Positions 38,890 to 51,412 of a stretch of 64,000 nucleotides of DNA are shown here, piece after piece (positions within the stretch are counted from its first letter, which is position 1; every line of letters starts with the position of its first letter). The notes below the pieces were generated by a model. It saw only the letters and a list, made by a program, of their open reading frames with translations, was not told the DNA's origin and ran no database searches. Origin of the DNA: Paenibacillus sp. 19GGS1-52 (GTDB lineage: Bacteria > Bacillota > Bacilli > Paenibacillales > Paenibacillaceae); assembly GCF_022369515.1 (NCBI RefSeq), contig NZ_CP059724.1, forward strand, positions 1,736,001 to 1,800,000. The letters are read 5' to 3'. Position numbers and translations under genes: made by a program.

Positions 38890-39564
38890 TCACTGATCCT
38901 CTTCTGCAATCAATTCTTTGAAGTCATTTCGCACATTACCGACCGCCGATGCAACGGGATAGGCTCTCATTCGATCTGTATCATAAGGCTTCAACAGCTT
39001 CATTAATGCCGGTATGTCTTGATTATCCCGACTGAGCCATTCGGACTCAGCTTCGGGCTTCAGAATGACCGGCATACGGTCATGAATGTCGGCCATGAGA
39101 GTGTTTGGTGTGGTGGTGATAATGGTGCAGGTACTGAGTTTTTTACCTGTTGGATCTACCCAGATATCATACAACCCTGCCATAGAAAAGATGCCTCCAT
39201 CACGCATAATGATCCTTAGGGGCTGTTTGCTGTGGGACAGCTTTTTCCATTCATAAAATCCATCAGCGGGGATGAGACAGCGGCGTGTGCTGATCAGTCG
39301 TTTAAATGACGGCTTCTCTAACAGCGACTCTGCACGAGCGTTAATCAGCTTGCTTCCGCCTTTATCGTCTTTAGCCCATGAGGGAATAAGCCCCCAACGA
39401 AGCTCCCCGAGTTTATTGTGTGAGCCGTTATGGATGACTGCTGGTATATATTGCATGGGAGCTGCGTTATACTTGGGAGCATAGTGGATTATTGTAGCGT
39501 CATTCGTAAGGTATCTGAGCATAAGTTCTTCCATTGAGACGGTAATTGTATATCGTCCGCACAT
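38890..39564 (-). CDS. SOS response-associated peptidase, YedK/HMCES family
   Basis: YedK-type proteins bind abasic sites in single-stranded DNA and form a covalent bond with their Cys2. The 224-residue protein begins MCGRYTITVSMEEL, so Cys2 is exposed after Met removal; this fixes the start at 39564 rather than three codons earlier. DGFYEWKK and HDRMPVIL carry the other conserved active-site residues. GGAG lies upstream of the ATG. Confidence 0.92.
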   Translation of the reverse strand: MCGRYTITVSMEELMLRYLTNDATIIHYAPKYNAAPMQYIPAVIHNGSHNKLGELRWGLIPSWAKDDKGGSKLINARAESLLEKPSFKRLISTRRCLIPADGFYEWKKLSHSKQPLRIIMRDGGIFSMAGLYDIWVDPTGKKLSTCTIITTTPNTLMADIHDRMPVILKPEAESEWLSRDNQDIPALMKLLKPYDTDRMRAYPVASAVGNVRNDFKELIAEEDQ

Positions 39565-39625
39565 GTTCAGCACTCCTAATGTGGTCTAATATGGATAAAG
39601 TTGACTAAAGGGTAGAGGTGATTCT

Positions 39626-40081
39626 GTGATTCTGGTAAGCTCCTGTTTAGCGGGCATGAAGGTAAGATACAACGCACTACATAGTTTAGATCATACCATT
39701 CAAAGACTAGTTGAGGAAAACAAGGCGGTTGCCGTATGTCCCGAATTATTGGGAGGGTTAGCAATTCCCCGGGAACCGGCCGAGATCGTAGGCGGAGACG
39801 GCGATGATGTGCTGGAGGGTAACGCCAAGGTTATCAATAGTTCGGGGACGGACGTAACTGAAATGTTTGTCAGAGGTGCTTATCTAACCTTAGAGAAAGC
39901 ACTTGAGGTGGGAGCAACTCTGGTGGTGCTGAAACAGAACAGTCCATCCTGTGGGAGTTCAATGATTTATAACGGGGAATTTAAAGGTGAGAAGATTGCC
40001 GGTCATGGAGTAACGGCGGCGCTGCTTAGAAGAAACGGAATTCAAGTGACTTCTGAAGAGAGCTTAGCTGATCTTGAATAA
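39626..40081 (+). CDS. DUF523/TudS-family thiouracil desulfidase-like protein
   Basis: DUF523 includes TudS, a [4Fe-4S] enzyme that removes sulfur from 2-thiouracil. The 151-residue protein has the three family cysteines in SSCLAG, VCPELLGG and NSPSCGSS. It stands alone as a full-length member. The start is GTG after AGAGGTG. Activity on thiouracil here is inferred from the family only. Confidence 0.85.
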   Translation: MILVSSCLAGMKVRYNALHSLDHTIQRLVEENKAVAVCPELLGGLAIPREPAEIVGGDGDDVLEGNAKVINSSGTDVTEMFVRGAYLTLEKALEVGATLVVLKQNSPSCGSSMIYNGEFKGEKIAGHGVTAALLRRNGIQVTSEESLADLE

Positions 40082-40082
40082 G

Positions 40083-40126
40083 AAAAACGGCTAAACATGT
40101 TAATTTGCATGTTTAGCCGTTTTTTT
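40083..40126. terminator. Terminator after the DUF523 gene, also before the end of the Ser-rich gene
   Basis: AAAACGGCTAAACATG and CATGTTTAGCCGTTTTTTT form a 16-bp stem. Confidence 0.92.
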
Positions 40127-40186
40127 AATTTTCAGTGAAGCTGTGGGCTTGCTGATATGGCGCCGAAGGCTTTTAATGAAAACTGT

Positions 40187-41014
40187 TTAATTAACGGTTT
40201 GTGGCACCTGATCGAAGGTCTTCAAGACATTGTTGAAAAGGATAGACAAATCGTCATTTGAAGCCGACGAGAGATTAACATTGGAGAGCATATTCTTCAC
40301 CACAGCTAATGGATTGCTGGCGTTCTTTGTGGACTGATCCGATACGCTGACCGAGCTCAGCTGGCTTTGCAGCTTGGTCAATATCGACTGGATATCCTCT
40401 GTGGTCAGTCCGGTATCAAGTGATGTGGCGCTGCTGTCTTCAGTATCCGCTGTTCCCGCTGTTCCCCACATAAAAGGTGGAGCGATACTCTGCATGGATT
40501 GAAGCATAGACGGGATCCCACTTGCTCCTTGGGTCTCACTGGACGAAGGACTATCCGCATAGGCTAATGAGAACGGAACAGACTGAATATTTTGGAACAA
40601 GGAGGAGATTACATCTTCATTGGCAGTCGAAAGATCGATGTCACTCAGCAAATCCTGCAAGGTAGCCAGGGTACTATCTGTGCTGGAAGAAGTACCATCT
40701 TCCGAATCCGCAGAGGATACATTGGTTTGAATTTCACTCAGCAAGGACTTCATTCGATCTGTTGTTAATGGAGGAGCAGAATGTTTTCTTACCGGAGCAT
40801 AAGTATCTGTTGAGTTATCCTCTGTACTGTCATCGGTCTTGTTATTGCTGAAATACTGCAGGGCTACTTGACTGAAGTCAATTGAATCTGTTCCGGACAC
40901 ATTTTTACTCTTGCTGGTACCAGAAGATTGCGTAGAGGTTGAACTGGTGCCTCCGTTGGTGCTGTTGTCGTAGTAATAATTTTTATTGTAATAGTTATTA
41001 ATGGATACTGACAT
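40187..41014 (-). CDS. Ser/Thr/Asn-rich protein with an internal duplication
   Basis: I do not recognise this 275-residue protein. It starts MSVSINNYYNKNYYYDN after AAAGGGGACAGC, has no signal peptide or membrane segment, and is very rich in Ser, Thr, Asp and Asn. Two copies of a helical-looking module are visible: one begins LTTDRMKSLLSEIQ and ends LLSDIDLSTANEDVISSLFQN, the other begins LTTEDIQSILTKLQ and ends MLSNVNLSSASNDDLSILFNN. A Pro-rich link joins them. Upstream are five direct repeats at 11-base pitch. Lack of an export signal and the Tyr/Asn-rich start could suggest a spore-coat or surface role, but this is a guess. Confidence 0.75.
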   Translation of the reverse strand: MSVSINNYYNKNYYYDNSTNGGTSSTSTQSSGTSKSKNVSGTDSIDFSQVALQYFSNNKTDDSTEDNSTDTYAPVRKHSAPPLTTDRMKSLLSEIQTNVSSADSEDGTSSSTDSTLATLQDLLSDIDLSTANEDVISSLFQNIQSVPFSLAYADSPSSSETQGASGIPSMLQSMQSIAPPFMWGTAGTADTEDSSATSLDTGLTTEDIQSILTKLQSQLSSVSVSDQSTKNASNPLAVVKNMLSNVNLSSASNDDLSILFNNVLKTFDQVPQTVN

Positions 41015-41070
41015 TTGCTGTCCCCTTTCGAGCCTTATTCGCTATACACAAAAAGCCCACCATCCTTCAT

Positions 41071-41120
41071 CGGAAATGAAACTGAAAGCAGGCTGAAAGT
41101 ACGCTGAAAATTAGCTGAAA
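41071..41120 (-). promoter_or_regulatory. Five direct repeats at 11-bp pitch upstream of the Ser-rich gene
   Basis: On the minus strand TTTCAG occurs at exact 11-base steps. On the plus strand this is CTGAAA at 41082, 41093, 41104 and 41115, plus CGGAAA at 41071. A weak -35-like TGAAGG and a -10-like TATAGC follow towards the minus-strand start. Direct repeats of one helical turn are the usual layout of OmpR/PhoP-type activator sites. Confidence 0.6.
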
Positions 41121-41256
41121 GTTTGGCTGACCTTAGATACACTGTTAAATGTTACAGAGTATGTTAAAATCCCTTGTGGCAAAGACATCTCCTCAGCGTT
41201 ATAATCTAATAGTCTGGAAAGAAAACTTCCTAGTCCCAAGAAGCGGAGAATAATAC

Positions 41257-42408
41257 ATGAAATCCATCTATTTGGACCACGCCGCCTCAACCCCGGTTCA
41301 TCCCGAGGTGGCCAAGGTCATGCTGAATATAATGACAGAGCAATACGGCAATGCGTCCAGTGTTCATCATTTCGGGCGTTCCGCCAAGAAGATAGTCAGT
41401 GGGGCGCGCGATGCAATCGCGGCCTTTTTAGGCTGTTCACCGGAGGAGTGGGTCTTCACCAGCGGGGGGACGGAGAGTGACAATCTGGCTATATTTGGAG
41501 CAGCAACCGCCGCCGCAGCCTCTGGTAAAGGCAAACATATCGTCACGACAGCCATTGAGCATCATGCGGTGCTGAATACCTGTGAAGAGCTGGAGAAGGA
41601 AGGTTTTACCGTCACCTATCTTCCCGTAGATGCTACAGGACTTGTATCGCTGGCGGATGTTGAGGCAGCCTTGCAGGAGGATACTACGCTCATCAGCGTG
41701 ATGTATGCCAATAATGAAGTAGGGACGATTCAGCCTATCTTAGAAATCGGTCAGTTGGCCGCAGAACGGGGTATTCTGTTCCATGTCGATGCGGTACAGG
41801 TTCTGGGCTTGGTGCCGCTCTCCCTTCACGAGCTTCCGGTTGATTATATGAGCTTTACCGCCCATAAGATTAATGGCCCTCAAGGAATCGGAGGTTTATA
41901 TATCCGACGGGGAGCACCGCTGCATCCAAGGCAGCATGGCGGGCTGCAGGAGCGTGGTAGACGCGCAGGGACTGAGAGTCTGGCCGGAGTTGCCGGTTTT
42001 GCCAAGGCAGTCGAACTAGCTGTGCAGGGACTTGGTGCTCGAAATGAGCGCGCGCTTGAACTAAGGAATATGCTGCTGCAAGAACTGGACCGCCTAATTG
42101 GGCGGGAGAGCTATACAGTCAACGGTAATGCTACGTATTTCTTGCCGAGTATTCTGAATGTTAGCATCCCTGGAGCGAGAACGGATGTGCTGCTTATGAA
42201 TCTGGATATGGAGGGGATTGCCGCAGCGAGTGGTTCAGCCTGCACTTCAGGATCTTTGGAAATATCCCATGTCCTACAGGCCATGAAGCTTTCTGAGAAT
42301 CTTTTAGAATCCGCGGTTCGATTTAGTACTGGTTTGGGTAATACTAGTGAAGAAATAGAGTACGTGGCTCGGAAAATTGAAACTATTTTGAAACGGCTGC
42401 GTAAGTAG
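41257..42408 (+). CDS. iscS: Cysteine desulfurase, IscS/NifS family
   Basis: The PLP enzyme takes sulfur from cysteine for tRNA thiolation and Fe-S clusters. The 383-residue protein has MKSIYLDHAASTPVHPEV, the PLP lysine in SFTAHKINGPQG, and the catalytic Cys in SGSACTSGSLEIS. It corresponds to YrvO, which feeds MnmA in Bacillus. A TATAAT at 41200-41205 may be its -10 box. Separated from cymR and mnmA by accessory DNA. Confidence 0.93.
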   Translation: MKSIYLDHAASTPVHPEVAKVMLNIMTEQYGNASSVHHFGRSAKKIVSGARDAIAAFLGCSPEEWVFTSGGTESDNLAIFGAATAAAASGKGKHIVTTAIEHHAVLNTCEELEKEGFTVTYLPVDATGLVSLADVEAALQEDTTLISVMYANNEVGTIQPILEIGQLAAERGILFHVDAVQVLGLVPLSLHELPVDYMSFTAHKINGPQGIGGLYIRRGAPLHPRQHGGLQERGRRAGTESLAGVAGFAKAVELAVQGLGARNERALELRNMLLQELDRLIGRESYTVNGNATYFLPSILNVSIPGARTDVLLMNLDMEGIAAASGSACTSGSLEISHVLQAMKLSENLLESAVRFSTGLGNTSEEIEYVARKIETILKRLRK

Positions 42409-42476
42409 GTTTAGGCGTCCTATTTTAGAAATCCGCAGCTCTTCATTATATTTAAAGCGAGGGGATATGGGCAGCC

Positions 42477-42998
42477 ATGAAACTACAAGATATGATCGGC
42501 CTGGCTGTTTACGAAGTCGAAGAAGGTCAAGAAATTGGCACAATTGTCGATATCTCACTGGATTCAAACTGGAATATTACGGGTATTGAACTGGAAAGTA
42601 AATCTTTTTTCGCAAGTCATGTGAAAGTTGTGGCATGGAAGGATATCGTCGCCTATGGCGAGGATGCTGTCATGATTCGCAGTAAGGAAGCGATTGAGAA
42701 GGCAAATTCCGACCACACCCCCTATACTTTTCTTTCTGGAAAGAACAAACTCAAGGATTTGCAGGTACTAACTGCAACCGGAACGATACTTGGACGAATA
42801 TCCGATGTTTATTTTGACCAAAAGTTGGGAAACACAATAGTAGCGCTGGAAATCAGTGACGGGCTTGTGACTGATTTGATCGAAGGCCGCAAATGGCTGC
42901 CTTGTTCTGAAGGGATGTCCATTGGGGAGAGCGCCGTCATGGTTCCCGCGATGAGCGAAGAACGGCTTCAAAAAGCCATTAATATTGTTAACGGATAG
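42477..42998 (+). CDS. yrrD: PRC-barrel domain protein, YrrD-like
   Basis: The 173-residue protein has two PRC-barrel repeats: MIGLAVYEVEEGQEIGTIVD near the N-terminus and LKDLQVLTATGTILGRISDV from about residue 85. Such domains are small beta-barrels bound to RNA-processing or photosynthetic proteins; function in Firmicutes is unknown. AGCGAGGGGATATGG precedes the ATG. Position after the cysteine desulfurase matches the Bacillus yrv/yrr cluster. Confidence 0.82.
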   Translation: MKLQDMIGLAVYEVEEGQEIGTIVDISLDSNWNITGIELESKSFFASHVKVVAWKDIVAYGEDAVMIRSKEAIEKANSDHTPYTFLSGKNKLKDLQVLTATGTILGRISDVYFDQKLGNTIVALEISDGLVTDLIEGRKWLPCSEGMSIGESAVMVPAMSEERLQKAINIVNG

Positions 42999-43010
42999 GT
43001 GGAATGTTTG

Positions 43011-43220
43011 ATGAAATGTCCAAATTGCAACTCCAAAGACATTGGCAAGATCGGTTCTCACCAGTTCTATTGCTGGGGCTGCTTTATTGAATTAACCGTA
43101 AACGGCGAGAAAATGTCAGTTTATCAGGTTGAAGAGGACGGAACCCTCAGTTCGTTGGACGATCTGTTCTCCGGGGAAGAAATTGCTCAGGATTTTCCGC
43201 AAATTCACGCTTCTTCCTGA
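43011..43220 (+). CDS. Small zinc-ribbon protein, 69 residues
   Basis: Starts MKCPNCNSKDIGKIG at ATG 43011, 9 bases after TAGGTGGA and 12 bases after yrrD, so co-transcribed. CPNC and CWGC form a likely zinc ribbon (residues 3-30). The acidic C-terminal half (EEDGTLSSLDDLFSGEE) has no known motif. Function unknown. Confidence 0.75.
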   Translation: MKCPNCNSKDIGKIGSHQFYCWGCFIELTVNGEKMSVYQVEEDGTLSSLDDLFSGEEIAQDFPQIHASS

Positions 43221-43260
43221 TCTCTGGTTTATGTTCAAAAGAGCTACATATATTTCCGTG

Positions 43261-43309
43261 CCCAATCTTGGGGTGGCTGCAACAGCCACCCCAAAGATTG
43301 GGCTTTTTT
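43261..43309 (+). terminator. Strong terminator after the zinc-ribbon gene
   Basis: CCCAATCTTGGGGTGGCTG and CAGCCACCCCAAAGATTGGG pair almost fully, followed by CTTTTTTG. It marks the edge of the conserved block. Confidence 0.95.
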
Positions 43310-43444
43310 GCTTTTTGAAAGTTGCATCTTTGTTATACGCGCTAAGGAATTGGTATGTTACCTGCAGGAAGCGGACTCTATACTGAAATCGAACGGCGGC
43401 AACGCCGGGATTCTAGTAGGTTCTACATAAGGGGGAATATTGAG

Positions 43445-47938
<4,494 letters not shown>

Positions 47939-48071
47939 GGCAAGCTTTATAATTTGTTATTCAGGCTTGGGATTTGGTATTTAGAAGAGTATGAAACGCT
48001 TTTATAATCAAGACATGGAGGATGGGCAACCGTTCTCCATGATTTTCAAACGACAATGGGGGAGATTTATT

Positions 48072-49469
48072 GTGAAAAAGACAGCAGTATCAATTGGTAC
48101 ACTGCTCATGGCATTTTCAGTGGTCATCAGCGGATGTGGAGGCAACAACAATCAATCAAGTTCTGCTAACAACGGGGGAGTGAAGGAAGAATCCAGTGCG
48201 ACTGCGGCTCCTGCCACTCCAAGCACGGAACCGGTTACCCTGAACGCTTGGGTGATGCCGAATAGTCCCAAACCGGATGCTGACTTCCTGAAGACGCTTG
48301 ATCCCTACCTGAAGGAGCATCCGAATGTCACCGTCAAGGTAACGGTGCTTGACTGGGGTTCCGCCTGGACCAAGATCACGACGGCAGCTACAAGCGGCGA
48401 AGGACCGGATCTACTCCAGCTTGGAACGACCTGGGTGCCGGCAATTGCCAGCATGGGCGGCATTGACAAAGTGACTGACAAAGTGGCCGATGTGGGCGGC
48501 GCCGAGGCTTTCTTGCCGGCCAGCTGGACGACAACCTCCATGGCGGGCGACAGCGAGGTGTACGGAGTGCCGTGGTTTGTAGATGCGCGCGCCATTTACT
48601 ACCGGACCGATGTATTCAAGCAAGCCGGCATAGATCCGGTAACCGCATTCAAGGATTGGGATTCCTTCAAGGGCGCACTTGAAGCGGTCAACGGACAAAC
48701 AGTTGATGGCAAGAAGATCGCTGCACTGGGACTTCCGGGCAAGAATGACTGGAACGTAGTGCATAATATTTTCCCTTGGATCTGGGCCGCAGGTGGCGAG
48801 GTTCTCACGGAAGACAACAAAGACGTAGTCTTCAACGAAGAGAAAGGGCTCCAAGGCGTTATGTTCTATACAGGACTCGCGCATGAAGGTCTCGTCGATA
48901 AGTCCTCGCTCGAAAAGAACTCGTCACAGATTGAGAGTGATTTCGGCGATGGCAAATCGGCAGTGATTATCTCCGGACCGTGGTTGGCCAAGAACTTTGC
49001 TACTCCGAAAGCAAACGGCGGCATGGCCGATATGAAGGCAGCGAAAAACTTTGCGGTGGCTCCGCTTCCAGCCGGTCCCGGGGAACAAGCCACCTTTGTC
49101 GGTGGCAGCGATCTGACGGTGTTCAGCGGCTCCAAACACAAAGAAGCCACATGGGAGCTTATTAAATACTTGGCCTCCGATGAAGCGCAGAAGGCCTATG
49201 CCAATGTATCGGGTCAACTCCCAACCAAATTGTCTCTTCTGGAATCTCCGGATCTTGATGCCAATATGAAAGCATTCTCGGAAGCAACGAAATACGGAAG
49301 AACCTATCCGGCCATTCCGCAATGGGGACCTACGGAAACTGCGTTGCAAAAGCACTTTGCTAACATTTGGGATATCGTCGCCGGTGTGAAGGGCACATAC
49401 GGGGAAGAAAGCATCAAGAAAGAGCTGGACTCCGCAGCGGCTGAAGTCAAAGCGATTATTAGTCAATAA
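48072..49469 (+). CDS. Sugar ABC transporter substrate-binding lipoprotein
   Basis: The 465-residue protein has a lipoprotein signal (VVISGCGG, lipid Cys22) and a family 1 solute-binding fold: LNAWVMPNSPKPDADFL, YGVPWFVDARAIYYRTDV and SGPWLAKNFATP. I start at GTG 48072, 7 bases after GGGGGAG. Two permease genes follow, then a GH94 phosphorylase, so the ligand is probably a beta-glucan oligosaccharide. No ATPase gene is near; an MsmX-type shared ATPase must serve. Confidence 0.92.
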   Translation: MKKTAVSIGTLLMAFSVVISGCGGNNNQSSSANNGGVKEESSATAAPATPSTEPVTLNAWVMPNSPKPDADFLKTLDPYLKEHPNVTVKVTVLDWGSAWTKITTAATSGEGPDLLQLGTTWVPAIASMGGIDKVTDKVADVGGAEAFLPASWTTTSMAGDSEVYGVPWFVDARAIYYRTDVFKQAGIDPVTAFKDWDSFKGALEAVNGQTVDGKKIAALGLPGKNDWNVVHNIFPWIWAAGGEVLTEDNKDVVFNEEKGLQGVMFYTGLAHEGLVDKSSLEKNSSQIESDFGDGKSAVIISGPWLAKNFATPKANGGMADMKAAKNFAVAPLPAGPGEQATFVGGSDLTVFSGSKHKEATWELIKYLASDEAQKAYANVSGQLPTKLSLLESPDLDANMKAFSEATKYGRTYPAIPQWGPTETALQKHFANIWDIVAGVKGTYGEESIKKELDSAAAEVKAIISQ

Positions 49470-49488
49470 CTACTAGGAACTTGGGAGG

Positions 49489-49520
49489 CCGCCGCGCGAT
49501 TAGGGCACGGCGGTTTCTTC
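49489..49520 (+). terminator. Intra-operon hairpin after the binding-protein gene
   Basis: CCGCCG (49489-49494) pairs with CGGCGG (49508-49513), followed by TTTCTTCC. A partial terminator here would give more binding protein than permease. Confidence 0.6.
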
Positions 49521-49544
49521 CATTAACAAAGCGAGGGATAAGAG

Positions 49545-50525
49545 ATGAGACTCCATACTGAAAAAAATCTTCCTGCAAAAGCCTCTTCCAGCAAGCGTGG
49601 TCTGTGGCGCAAGCGAGTCAAAGAGAACAAGTTCGCTTACATGCTGATGGTGCCGACTATCATCTTTATGATGCTAGTGCACCTGATCCCGATGCTTGAG
49701 GGAATTTGGATGTCATTTTTGAAGCTGAACCAATTTACGTTGGGCAAATTTTTGAAAGCACCTTTTGTTGGGCTGGACAATTATATCGGCCTCTTGTTTA
49801 ACTCCGATAATCCGGTCCGTCAGGGGTTGAACTTTGCCGTACGCAACACCGCAATTTATGCCGTCATCGTAACTATTGGCGTAATGATTATGGGGCTGAT
49901 GATGGCCATGCTGATGAACCGTGACTTTCCAGGCCGTGGCATTGCCCGTACAGCCATGCTGCTTCCTTGGGTCGTCCCGTCGTATGTTGTCGGCGTACTC
50001 TGGGGCTTCATGTGGCAGCAGAATGGCATTATCAATTATTTTCTGGTGGACGTTCTGCACCTTTTTGCGGACAAACCCTTCTGGCTGATGGGACCCAATA
50101 CCATCTGGGCGATCATTATTCCGACCATCTGGCGCGGCTGGCCGTTCTTGATGGTTATTTTCCTAGCTGGATTGCAGACCATTCCCGATGACATCTATGA
50201 GGCGGCAACCATTGATGGCGCCCACAAGCTCCGCCAATTCTGGCATATTACCCTGCCGATGCTCAAACCGGTCATTGCGGTACAGCTTTTGTTCCAAATC
50301 ATTAACAATGTCTACTCCTACAATATCGTCGCCACGATGTTCGGCAACGGCGCCGGATATCCGGGTGAGTGGGGAGACTTGATGATGACGGCCTTGACCC
50401 GCCAATCCTTCGGCTATTGGTCGTTTGGTTCCGGTTCTGCCGCTTCAATAATGCTGATGATCGTGATGCTGATGGTAGTCGGCGTTTGGTACCGAGCCTT
50501 TAGAACGGAGTTGAATGCCCAATGA
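49545..50525 (+). CDS. Sugar ABC transporter permease, MalF-like
   Basis: The 326-residue protein has six membrane segments and the permease loop EAA motif (YEAATIDGAHKLRQFWHI, then LPMLKP) that meets the ATPase. N-terminal charge (KRVKENKFAYMLMVPTII) is typical of the first permease of sugar importers. It lies downstream of the binding protein and overlaps the next gene by four bases (ATGA). Confidence 0.93.
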   Translation: MRLHTEKNLPAKASSSKRGLWRKRVKENKFAYMLMVPTIIFMMLVHLIPMLEGIWMSFLKLNQFTLGKFLKAPFVGLDNYIGLLFNSDNPVRQGLNFAVRNTAIYAVIVTIGVMIMGLMMAMLMNRDFPGRGIARTAMLLPWVVPSYVVGVLWGFMWQQNGIINYFLVDVLHLFADKPFWLMGPNTIWAIIIPTIWRGWPFLMVIFLAGLQTIPDDIYEAATIDGAHKLRQFWHITLPMLKPVIAVQLLFQIINNVYSYNIVATMFGNGAGYPGEWGDLMMTALTRQSFGYWSFGSGSAASIMLMIVMLMVVGVWYRAFRTELNAQ

Positions 50526-51379
50526 GTACACACCGTAAACGTTCTGTAAGTTCGTTTCTACTGACTTCGCTGACCTGGATCATCGTTGTGGTGACGATAT
50601 TTCCAATTCTGTGGATGATTTTTACCTCCCTGCACTCGAACAATCAAATTCTGAACGGCATCACTACCTTCAGTTTGCCGAAGCCGCAGTGGGTTAATTA
50701 CATCAACATGTGGGACACGGTTAATTTCGCCGTATATTTCCGCAACAGCCTTCTGATCTGCGGCGCGACTACCCTACTTGCCGGTTCTTTTGCCGTCCTG
50801 GCGGGATATGCTCTGGCCCGGTTTGATTTTCCGGGATCGAAGCTGTTCGGCATGAGTATCATATCCACTCAGCTTATTCCGGGCATTATGTTCCTGTTCC
50901 CGATATACCTAATGTTCCTGTGGATCAAGAATACCTTCGGTTTGCCGATGATCAACACGTACTGGGGAATGATTCTCGTCTATACGGCCTTTTATACCCC
51001 AATCAGTATCTGGATTATGCGCGGTTTCTTTGTATCCATTCCAAGAGATCTGGAAGAATCGGCTTCGATTGACGGCTGCACGAAATTCCAGGCGTTTTAC
51101 AGGATCATTCTGCCACTCTCTGTACCCGGCATTATTGCGACCGGCATCTTTATCTTCCTTACAGCGTGGGATGAGCTTCTCTTCGCCTGGGTATTGACGA
51201 CCAGCTCGGATGTACAGACGATTCCGGTCGGTATCCGCCTGTTTGTCGGCCAGTACAATACCCGCTATGACCTGCTAATGGCAGCTTCCACTGTTGTAAC
51301 GGTGCCGGTTATGGTGGTATTTTTCATGACGCAGAAATACTTTATTAGCGGTATGACCGCAGGGGCTGTCAAGGGCTGA
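50522..51379 (+). CDS. Sugar ABC transporter permease, MalG-like
   Basis: The 285-residue second permease has six membrane segments (LTSLTWIIVVVTIFPILWM first) and the variant EAA loop ESASIDGCTKFQAF-RIILP. It starts with ATGA overlap on the previous gene. Together the two form the membrane channel of the importer. Confidence 0.93.
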   Translation: MSTHRKRSVSSFLLTSLTWIIVVVTIFPILWMIFTSLHSNNQILNGITTFSLPKPQWVNYINMWDTVNFAVYFRNSLLICGATTLLAGSFAVLAGYALARFDFPGSKLFGMSIISTQLIPGIMFLFPIYLMFLWIKNTFGLPMINTYWGMILVYTAFYTPISIWIMRGFFVSIPRDLEESASIDGCTKFQAFYRIILPLSVPGIIATGIFIFLTAWDELLFAWVLTTSSDVQTIPVGIRLFVGQYNTRYDLLMAASTVVTVPVMVVFFMTQKYFISGMTAGAVKG

Positions 51380-51412
51380 GCCGCGGGTATGCCAGGAAAG
51401 GTGAGAGTAATA

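Noticed and set aside
47991..48071. N-terminal extension of the sugar-binding lipoprotein
   Set aside because: The lipoprotein signal begins at GTG 48072 with a strong GGGGGAG site; the extension would bury the signal peptide.
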